Of a stretch of 64,000 nt of DNA, positions 45,889 through 55,075 are shown piece by piece. The notes under the pieces are model-generated. The model was not told the origin of the DNA and ran no database searches. It saw only the letters and a program-made list of their open reading frames with translations. The stretch comes from Thalassia testudinum. Taxonomy: Eukaryota; Streptophyta; Magnoliopsida; Alismatales; Hydrocharitaceae. How positions within the stretch are numbered: the first letter of the stretch is position 1; each line of letters starts with the position of its first letter. The translations under genes and the position numbers were made by a program. The DNA is taken from contig JAZHRO010000019.1 in NCBI GenBank assembly GCA_037157565.1, positions 61,068,501-61,132,500 of the forward strand, read 5' to 3'.

Positions 45889-48066
45889 CTAATGTCCTTT
45901 GCCTTGCTTTTGCTCTGAAATGGGCTCCAACCTACTGCTGCCTAATCTTGGTCTTCCATTGTTACCACCGCCCTTCGTTTTTGCAACTTTGGGTTCTCTG
46001 ATCTTTATGTAACCAATTGGTGATAAATTGATAGATTGTGAGATAGGAAGTTCATTAGTTGAAACTTTGTCCTTGATCATTGTATGAATCTCACAAGAAG
46101 CATACTTAATTAGTTCCTTACCCTTGAAAAATGTATCCTCGTATTTCAATGCTTCATTTATAAGATTGGAGCAACGTTGGTGAAGCTCCTTGGCATCGTC
46201 ATTGTGGCCGGAAACTTTGTAAATGGGATATGCACTTGATTTCTTTATGTTATTCTTCCATCTTGGAAGGATATAGCAATCATCCAACTTGCAAATGTTC
46301 ATGTGTTTCAGGATGGCAAATATGTGTTTACAAGGTATTCCAGAAAAGTCCATTGACCTACAATCACATCGATATGCATTTGTAGAACTGCAAAAAAAAA
46401 CTTCATAGCTGTCACAGATCAATGCAATAGTTGAGACATTGAACCTTGATCTAGGTTCGTCCATGGATGTATCAACAACGTTAAGAAGCAAGCAATCATT
46501 AGTTTCCCTTTGAACTTCAAAGAATACAGATTTAGTATATATATTTGCAAGCTGACTCTCTAAATTCCATGTATGTAGTATAGGGTGTCTCATTATAAAA
46601 TCATTATCCATTGCATTTTCATTATCCTTTAATCTATTTAAAGTCGACTAAAACCTGCATATAATTTTGTATAAGATGTTTTGCTTCGTTATCGAGTTAT
46701 TTAAAAATGAATGTAGACTCTCACTTCATTGAGTTATTTTCAATCCAGCAAAGAATCTATTGCACATGTAAGCTGGAGCCCACCTACTTCTGATGTCAAA
46801 TATTGAATTGAGTAATTTGTTACCTGAAAGGTTCCACTTTTCAATAGTGTCCTAACAACGGATATCAAAATCAATTGGATCTTTTGTATGCCATATCAAA
46901 TCACTTATCTCTCTGATTGCATAGGAATAATCATTCGAAAAACCAATCTTTGAGCTGAATTTGTTGACAAGATGTCATGCCAAAAAATGATGTACGGAGT
47001 TTGGGAAGCAAGATGAAATTGCAGCATGAATAGAAGGGTCCTGATCAGTGACTATAGACAATGGATGTGTACCAACGACATTGATGAAGTGAGAAAACAA
47101 CCACTCAAAAGATTCCTTTGACTCATTCATTAACAATCCATTAGCAAAAATAACTGTCCTCTTATGGTGGTTTATGCCGTAGAATGTAGCAAATATAAGT
47201 TTGTACTTGTTGGTGTTGTATATTGTGTCAAAGGACAATACATTACCAAATAATTTGTAATCTTGCAATGACACGGGGTTGATCCACATGCACTATTTAG
47301 GCATTGCTCTTCGTCGACTACGTAATCATAGAAAAATCAGGTGTGGACTTCTTGCTGTAATCAAAATGATCTATGAGCATTTGTGCATTAAGACATGAAA
47401 TCCTCTTCCTTTCATCCCTCTTCAGGTTGTAAATGTCCCTCACAACATTTGCTACATGATCACCGGTGCCATTGTGCTTTGTAATGAAGGCTATCTATTT
47501 GTTGATGGGAATATCCACGTCGGACATTGTGTCAAGAATAACTTTTGTATGGTCCGTTATCTTCCTGATCGATTTCAGATATCTCTTTTTACTTGGAGAG
47601 GAAATTGGGTGGTTGTGATCATCAATGAATTTTTGTACCACCCACTTGTTGGTAGAAAAATCATTTTGGCTAAACAACCTGTCTTATGGGTACCAAACTT
47701 TCTTTTCATGTTCTTCTTAGAAGGTGAAATGGATTCAGGAAAAGGATCCACAAATGATGTTGATTTACTACTTAAAACATCAATTGACCTCTCTAACAAC
47801 CCTTCAGAGCAACATACAAATTTCTTATACGATAAAACCTTCTCTTTGGTGATCTTATCTATGGAAAACTTTTTACTGCTCTTACGAATACTGAAACCGC
47901 GATAGATAGCATAGTACTCATACAGTATCATAGCTTCTGATACAGAATTGAATTCCATACCAATTGTGGGTTTTGAAACCTGCATTCCATCTCTTAAAGA
48001 TAAATCATCATCTGAGTCTTCAACATCAATAATAATTGGATTGGAAATTGAAAGGGATATAATCAT
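45889..48066 (-). pseudogene. FAR1-related MULE transposase, degraded
   Basis: From ATG at 48066 on the minus strand: an acidic start, then a FAR1-type DNA-binding domain (GMEFNSVSEAMILYEYYAIYRGF, a cysteine further on, then WVVQKFIDDHNHP after a frameshift near 47600). The transposase DDE region is at 47289-46975 (FDTIYNTNKYKLIFATFYGIN, WLFSHFINVVG, IVTDQDPSIHAAIS). It continues through stops with WAPAYMCNRFFAGLK, typical of this family. The SWIM zinc finger, at about 46370-46270, reads CDCRSMDFSGIPCKHIFAI. The C-terminus is basic and Gly/Arg-rich, ending at 45889. In MULEs this enzyme binds the terminal repeats and catalyses excision; FAR1/FHY3 regulators are domesticated relatives. Several stops and frameshifts mean it is dead. 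It lies convergent to the accessory gene. Confidence 0.88.
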
Positions 48067-48114
48067 GCATTAGTATAATATAATGATATATTTTAGAATA
48101 ATAACGATTTACTG

Positions 48115-49401
48115 TGTTGCATGATAGATACATGACGTGCGGAAGATGCATAAGTTTAAAAGGGTCGTTATAGCTTGCGCTCGGAACATCGGTTTTAAAT
48201 CAAGAAACAGACATGAGTCCGAGTGTCGAATGCAGGAAGGCATGAAAATTGGGTTTTTTCTATCACTTAATGTCACGGAAATAACGGGTTTTTGCTTGCG
48301 AGAAGACGTGGGTGAAAAGAGAGTGAGAGAGAGAGAAAGAGAGAGAATAGGGTTAGAATCTTTCATTCGCAACAAGCAACTTAAACACAAAAGAGGGCAA
48401 GTAACTAGATAGGAAACAACTTCATTTGACATGCAATTTTGGTTTTACAATTACAACACTAGATAAATGCTTAAACACAAGTAAAGTAAAGCTTAAGATA
48501 AAGAGGGAGAGAGAGAGAAGATGGCGAGGCAGCCACGGCGGTGGAGAGGGGCTCCGTCGGCGGCTCGTCGGCTCCGGTGATTACAAAGAGAGCTAATGGT
48601 GGCTAGGAGTGGGGTAGAGCACTTGCAAGTGAATTCAATGCCCTTCCATGAGTGGTTGGATGGAGTTTATATAGGCAAAAGGGTTTTCTAATTTAAGTAT
48701 GGGCTTTAGTGACGTCCGGGACGTTGCTAAACCCATACCAAATCCGTTGGTGTAGCCCCCTTTGCCCGTCGGTCGTCAGCGCGCCCTGTGCTTCCTCTAT
48801 GGCAATCCGTGCGCGCGTGTTGTGAGCCGTCCGATCGAAGATCAGACGACTGAGATCTCGCGAAGGGCGCGCTCGCGGATCGCTGTTGAGGCGCGCGCTT
48901 CTGCCGCGTCATCGCGCGCGTGAGCGTCCGCGCACATTCGTTGCGCTGCGCGGTTCGATCTTCGTCGTTCGCTGTTGATCGGGCGATTCAATTTTCTCGT
49001 AACGCACCTTCGCCTTCCAATTGCTGCGCAGCGTGGTTCGATCCCGCGTGGATGCGCGGGAGTGGAGCAGTCGACCACTGCGCTATCGCAGCGGTTTGTC
49101 GTGGAGAGGGTGGGTGCGTGGGCGGCTCTCAGCCGTTCGATCGAAGATTGATGGCTGAGAGTTATCCTCTGGGTGAAGGCAAAAGCAGGCGGTGGTGAGG
49201 ATGCGACGAGCGGGGGCCACGTGGCACGTTGTGGGCCGTTGATCATCAGATCAATGGTCAGAACTTCTTGGGCCCATTGCAGGAGCTCCGGATGTCGGAT
49301 TTGGCCAATTTTAAGTCCGTTGGACTCTGTTCGTCGCTCTGAATCCATCCGTGTGGTCTGATTGCTCATCTAAGGCCTATTTTGACATGATCTTGTAGAC
49401 A
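48115..49401 (-). mobile_element. Candidate solo LTR inside the MULE upstream region
   Basis: A GC-rich island in AT-rich MULE sequence. Read on the minus strand it could start TGTCTACAAG (49401) and end CATGCAACA (48115), with a TATA-like CCTATATAAAC near 48675. Downstream of the TATA the sequence is pyrimidine-rich, as expected for a U5 leader. The flanking bases (TACTG left, TGGCT right) do not match, so the boundaries are provisional. The open frames here, including one of 175 codons at 48842-49369, have no recognisable domain. Confidence 0.4.
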
Positions 49402-49539
49402 TGGCTGTTAATAATGCATTATAAGCAATCTTGATGTGCAATGCATGCGATGCTCCTATTCCTATTTATGATGTGTTATCTGTGCATTTTTTTCTTAAGA
49501 TAAACCCCGATTGACAGAATTATCACCCCAAGATGCAGT

Positions 49540-50560
49540 GTTATCAATACGTAAACAATTGGCATGAAACATTTAGAAAGCATATATGTTTGTAATACAA
49601 CATATTTGCTATATTACAAAATAGCTAGAATATTTCATTACTGTAATAATGTCATGCAGCTATATTTCACTTAGGAATATGTAATACATGTTTTTTTTTG
49701 TATTACGAAAAAAATTGATTGAATTTTTCAGGCGTATTTATGTATTAAATAATCATGATAGTGTTGTGATACAATTATCCACTGTATTGCATGGAAGATG
49801 TATGAACAATTAGAATGCAAAAATTAAAAAAGTACAAGATGTAATGCATCTGTTGTATTACAAAAAGGATTGATCAATTGGCATACAACATTTAAAAATC
49901 ATATATGTTTGTAATACAACATATTTGCTGTATTACCAAAAAGCAGGGATCGTTTGATTGGTGTGCAATCCTGTAATAATGGCATGCAGCTATTGAGTTC
50001 ACCAAAGGAATATGTAATACATGTTTTTTCTTGTATTACGCAAAAAAAAACTGATTGAATTTTTGAGGCATATTTCTACATTAAATAATCATGATAGGGT
50101 TGTGATACAATTATCCAATGTATTGCATGGTAGATGCATGAACGTTAGAATGCAACAATTAAAAAAGTAAGAAGATGTAATGCAACTGTTGTATTACAAA
50201 AAAGGATTGATCAATTGGCATGCAACATTTAAAAAGCACATATGTTTGTAATGCAACAAATTTGCTGTATTACAAAAGGGCCGGAACATTCCATTGGCGT
50301 GCAATCTTGTAATAATATCATGCAGTAGTTAAGTTCACTAAAAAAGTTGTAATACATGTTTTTCTCTATATTGTGCCAAAGAAAATGATTGAATGTTCGA
50401 GGTGTATTTCTACATTAAATAATCATGAAAGTGTTGTAATACAATGATCTGCTGTATTGCATGGTAGATCATGAACGATTATAATGCAATAATTAAAAAG
50501 GTAAAAAGATGTAATGCAAATGATCTGTTGTATCACAAAAAAGACGAACAATGATCAAAA
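49540..50560. repeat. Right subterminal repeats of the MULE (about 320-335-bp units)
   Basis: Three tandem units start with a block GTTTGTAATACAACA near 49588, 49907 and 50244 (spacings 319 and 337 bp). Each has GTAATAC / GTATTAC pairs facing each other, a TTAAATAATCATGA block and GATACAATTATCC-type sequence. They differ in sequence from the left array but share the GTAATAC motif. A role as transposase binding sites is inference. Confidence 0.8.
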
Positions 50561-51144
50561 AGTTAAAAAAATGTACTGCATTACTAAGTGGCGATGAAAC
50601 GTGAATCGTTGTGACTAAATGAATAGTTGAAACATCATCTATCGAAGATTCAAAGGGACCACGATTTAAATCATATGTTGCTAATGATAATAGATTAACC
50701 TGCAACAAATAATATGTGAACAAAAAATGATAATCACACATAGATCATACCACATGAGAACATAAGCAAACAAATAAAGCGTAATAGAATGAAGATCAGA
50801 CCAAAGATCATATACATGAAAATGAACCTTCCTTCCTTAGCCTGTAAGCACAAATTCCAAAAGGTTTTCACCCACTGCAATGATAGAATGGCTGTAACGA
50901 AGAAATTTGATAGAATAATGCTTCTATAAGAATAAGAAAGATAACACATCAACAACAAACAAAACGTCCATTAATCATGGTGTATTACCAAAAAAACAAA
51001 AGGATAAAAAATAACAATATTTGTAAATTAAGAAAATAAAAGATGGTTTCATAAAACCACTTAAATTTGAAATTAGCAGGTTCATCAAGAAGCACCATGA
51101 TCATACAGTGGATGATTGGTGCTCATTTGGCATTTTGTGAGCAT
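50561..51144. other. AT-rich right end of the MULE, no gene recognised
   Basis: AT-rich DNA between the subterminal array and the terminal inverted repeat. Close to the tip, GTGCTCATTTGG and GTGAGCATTGTGCTCAC show the terminal GTGAGCAC motif repeated in both orientations within about 50 bp. Confidence 0.5.
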
Positions 51145-51166
51145 TGTGCTCACTGGATAATTTCCC
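51145..51166 (-). repeat. Right terminal inverted repeat of the MULE
   Basis: Reverse complement begins GGGAAAT and contains TATCCAGTGAGCACA (complement of 51145-51159), identical to the left core. It is followed by a (TA)n and (CA)n run. Confidence 0.85.
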
Positions 51167-52404
51167 TATATATATATACACACACACATATATAGGTTAG
51201 ATATGTGTATAGAGTAAGTATTGTATTTAATATATGTATTAGTGTTATTTATGTTAAGCATTATATATATATTTGCCTTAGTATATACATATTTTACTAA
51301 GGTTTAAACTAAGTAATTGTTTTGTATATATGTATACTATAAATGTATGAGTGTATTATATGTGTATAATAGGTGTAGGTTAGTATTAGGAATAATTAGG
51401 TATATATAATAAGTAAAATTGCTTCTCTTTTAGCATTGTTGTGTATATAGTTTTAAAGGCTTTTATACATAGTTTTGTACTTTTAGAGATTCATTAATTC
51501 ATTGCTGATAAAAGCCTTTATGTTTATATTGTTTAAGGAAAATTTGTAAGTCAGATTTCATTCATTTATTAATATTCGTGCTTGTACATAATTAGTTGTA
51601 ATTAATATTCATAATGAGTTGCCTTTACTTAGTACATATTTTTGAGGCATCTCTTAAGATGTAAATTCAATTGAATTCATGTTGTAAATAATTAACTTGG
51701 ATTAGTGTATTCTTTGATTATATTGAATCTAACTCATTCTTTTGTAAATAAACTTAACATTTTTGGAATAAAAGATGATTTTGAATAATAGAGAATAATG
51801 TATGTCAATAACTGCTCCCAGTGAACTACTTAGAATAGAACTAGTAAAAATTATATATAAATAAAATGATATCTGTCTGGATTGCAACACTATACTACTA
51901 CAACGATGACAAATCTTAATTAACCTGCATTTCAGATAGCTGATCATCCCCCTGGTAATTAAACAAGGTCACCCCCTAATCAATGATGATAATCTTTCAT
52001 TGAAACTTGGGGGTAAAAGGTTAGGCAATGAATCACCTCTCTTGGGATTTAAAAAAAAAAGTATAAAAATTGACTTTAATTAATAGTGGAGAGCAGTTTG
52101 CCTATATCCCTAGGGTCCCTTCCTCCCATGCTATCTCCAAAGATGAATTGGCCATTACTCTTACGATTGAGTCAATGACCATCGCCCATGTCATTGAGGA
52201 TCTTGCTCCACTACAAATGCGCCTCCCTAATTAGGTTTGGAAAGGTTTGGACTAAAGGCCCTCATCAGGTGAACGACACTGTTGATAAAAGCATGCTGCA
52301 AGATGGTGTTTCCACCCTCCTTATTGAGCACAATGTTGTCCTAGGAAAGGGGTTTCCTTGGGTTGTCCCTAAACAACCCCAAGGAAGTCATGAGTCTCAT
52401 AAGA
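51167..52404. other. AT-rich flank, then a possible LINE upstream part
   Basis: 51167-52080 is AT-rich without recognisable genes. From about 52090 to 52240 a short conceptual frame (EQFAYIPRVPSSHAIS.., MTIAHVIEDLAPLQMRL) may belong to the region before LINE ORF2, but I cannot identify a domain. Confidence 0.4.
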
Positions 52405-53419
52405 TCTAATTAATTGTCGAGGTTTGGGGAATGCCCGGGCAACTCAACATCTCAAGGCTCTCCTAGATGGTTCTAGCACTGATATTCATTGTCTCTGAAA
52501 TGAAACTACCTTGGGTACTTGCTAACCATTCTTCAATCATTTTAGAAATTATAATTTTCATTTTGTGCTTGCTCAGTGGAACATGCTCATGTGGAAATTC
52601 AACATTATGTGTGACATCATCAAATCAAATTCTAACCACACAATTGCAAAAACTAATCTATTCTCAAACTCCCCTTGGTACCTTGTAAATATTTATGGTT
52701 ATCCATATAAGAATGAGAAGAGGGATTTTTGGAGAGGAATGACTTATAGCACTAACCAATTACTAGGTGATATCTTTTACATGGGTGATTTCAATATTAT
52801 GGCTAATAGAAAAGAAAAATCTAGTGGAAGCAAGAACTTTTCCATTAATCGAGCTTATCTTGACTTTATTTCCATCTTGGGGATGATTGATCTTAGATAT
52901 AAAGGTCCTACTTAAACTTGGTCTAACAAAAGAAGGAAAGAACACCTCATTATGGCCAGGTTAGGTTGGGCTATTGCTAATTCCTCTCAGTGTGGGAAAT
53001 TCCCTCGTGGTGGGGTTCTGCATCTTCCTTGGTTGAAAAGTGATCATTCTCTCATTCTTATCAAATTAAGCATGAACTTCACCAAGGCAACTCATCTTTG
53101 GAGATTTGAAAACATGTAGATGGAACATGACTTCAATTTTGTTGTAGGTAGATGCCGGAAGAGAAATACTGATCTTACTAACAGTTGTAAGTCTACAAAA
53201 ATGTCTTAAATCTTGGAGCAAGGAAATCTTTTGGAAGATGAAGGATGATATCAGAATAATAGAGAAAAGAATAACTGAGATCCAATTCCTGTGATGTTCC
53301 TTTCAGTCTAAACTCATTGAAATGAATAACCTCTCTATTAGATATGATGAACTTTTACAAATTGTTGAGAAATTCTAGACCCAAAGAGCTGAGTGCAAGT
53401 GGGTCAGAGAAGGAAATAG

Positions 53420-54840
53420 TGTAATCGTCACAAGAGACAGAAGGGGTGGGGGGGGGGGGGGGGGGTGATTTGCGCTAATAAAAATAAATAGCAAATAAAA
53501 AATCACACCACAAAAATGTAAGTCACAATTGAATACTTGAATTTAGAGAGGAAACCCAACTTAGAAAAACCTCTATCTTGTTATCCCCAACAAGGATTTT
53601 GCCCTTGCTTCTCGCAAGAATCACCAAACACACCACTAAAATGAGGGTGGTGCGCCTTAAATACAACATCTCCTTCCTGAACAACCCTCAAGAATGGATT
53701 TTAGTTCCTTACCACAAGAGAACAGGGAAGCCTACACCTTAGGTACTCAACAATATCAAAAATTGAAAATAATACAAATACAAGTTCTAAAGAGGCAAAT
53801 AAATGTGAAAAGTAAGTGCATGCAATTAGGACTTAATTAAAATACTCCCTTATGCTCCTTAGAGTTGTAGATTCGAAGTTGGAGGTGTAGGAAGCAAAGT
53901 ATGAAGGCTTTGTTGCTAAAATATGACAATGAGCTCTTGAAGAGAATAAGGAATCTCAAAATCATTTTTGAATGTAGAGCACTTGAGAGAATTTTGTATC
54001 TTGTTTAAAGACCTTCATAGTATATTTACGGAGGTGATAGAGTCCTTAGAAACTACAAAAAATTTAAAATATAGTCATTTGGATTTAAACTCAAACGTTC
54101 CAATACTAAAAAGATGTGTCAGCTCAAACAATATTGAAATTAAACATTTAACAGAAAATATAAGTTGTTTAATTTCTTTGAAACACGACTATCAGGATGT
54201 ACAGAAAAAAAAGTAAATGTTTAACATTAATCATTTAATTGATAGACAGAGTTTCTCTGGTAGAAAATCAAATATTTAACTTAAACGTTTAATCGAAGTC
54301 TAGTAACTCACTATCACTTGTCTAAACGTTTAATTTACAGTTTCAAACATTTAATTTCCTTTGTAAAATGTATTAAATGTTCAATTTTAAACGTTCAACC
54401 GACAATTTATGAATTTTAATTTGAACATTTGAAAACCATGACTTTTGGCCAAAGGTTGCTACTTTAAAATGTAACTACCCTTCTAACTGATGAATAAATG
54501 TTTCTAAACATTTAATTTTAATTTATAAACAAATTTTGAATATTTATCTACATGTTTCCAAATCTTTAAGCTAAATAGATGTGATATATAAGTGTAGTGC
54601 TTATGGCTCTTTTACAAAGATCTATAAAATGTAAAAATGAGCTCTTATCTTCATGATCCACAATTGAAGCTCTTCAAATCATCATTACCCGAATTCCTTC
54701 ATGTTTTCCTTTAAATATTAAGTCATCATCATAATTAAATCTTCTTTAGATTTCTGCAACTCATCAATTAAGCTCATCAAAAATATTATGGCCTATTTTG
54801 TAAACATCAAAATCGAGTTATTTAGTGCCTAGCACTAACA
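53420..54840 (-). mobile_element. TG..CA insertion (solo-LTR-like) within the LINE
   Basis: A 1421-bp segment starts TGTAATCGTCACAAG and ends GCCTAGCACTAACA; its tips are inverted (TGT..ACA). It splits the LINE frame after REGN and before DENTNYF, so one Asp/Asn codon is duplicated, as a 5-bp duplication would do. The flanks are AATAG (53415-53419) and GATGA (54841-54845), related but diverged. It has an 18-base G run at 53448-53465 and no coding domain. Between about 54090 and 54560 it has at least ten AACGTTTAA-like motifs. Orientation on the minus strand is inferred from the order of the parts. Confidence 0.65.
53448..53465 (+). repeat. Poly-G homopolymer, 18 bases
   Basis: Uninterrupted G run, preceded by GGGGT, near one tip of the insertion at 53420-54840. 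Its length is likely unstable. Confidence 0.92.
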
Positions 54841-55075
54841 GATGAAAATACAAATTACTTTCACCTTAAAGCCACTCAGAGGATGAAGAAAAATGATATC
54901 TCCTTAAAAACAATGCTGGCTCTATTATTTACAATCAAGATGATATTTTTGCTGCTTTCATTAAACATGATGAAGACATTTTCAAAGATGATTCCTATTA
55001 CAAAGCTTGTCCTGTTATATTCAATGATTTTGAGTACCTAAATAATGAAGAGTTTGCATCCATGGAGAGGATCTA

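Larger units (their letters stand above)
21885..51166. mobile_element. Mutator-like (FAR1-type MULE) DNA transposon with nested retroelements
   Basis: The two ends carry a terminal inverted repeat: 21885-21906 and the complement of 51145-51166, 22 bp with 4 mismatches and an identical 15-bp core TATCCAGTGAGCACA. Both ends lie in (TA)n runs, compatible with a TA-rich 9-bp target duplication but not decidable. Subterminal repeat arrays rich in GTAATAC occur just inside each end (22440-23170 and 49540-50560). Inside are a plus-strand accessory gene (23194-26330) and a minus-strand FAR1-like transposase (48066-45889), arranged convergently. Insertions at 26557-42218, 42795-45642 and perhaps 48115-49401 account for about 19-20 kb, leaving a core of roughly 9.5-11 kb. 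Inactive, because the transposase is broken. Confidence 0.82.
52405..55075 (+). pseudogene. LINE (L1-type) ORF2 fragment: endonuclease and start of RT
   Basis: Starts with the apurinic-endonuclease N-terminus (NCRGLGNARATQHLKALL at about 52413-52466, then the NET glutamate). It continues with NIYGYPY, GDFNIMANRKEK (about 52784), FISILGMIDLRYKGPT, TWSNKRRKEHLIMARL and the C-terminal SDHS (about 53039). The region linking to RT follows (WSKEIFWKMKDDI, AECKWVREGN), is cut at 53419 and resumes at 54841 (NTNYFHLKATQRMKKN). Recognisable sequence fades out near 55075 and the RT catalytic part is absent. L1-type elements use the endonuclease to nick DNA and prime reverse transcription. Multiple stops and frameshifts; dead 5' portion. 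Confidence 0.82.

Noticed and set aside
48842..49369. 175-codon open frame on the minus strand
   Set aside because: Lies in a GC-rich candidate LTR; Arg/Ala-rich without domain, and frames are open by composition.
49588..50560. Tandem units considered as CRISPR array
   Set aside because: Units of about 320-335 bp, diverged throughout, with no short repeat-spacer alternation; eukaryotic MULE context.
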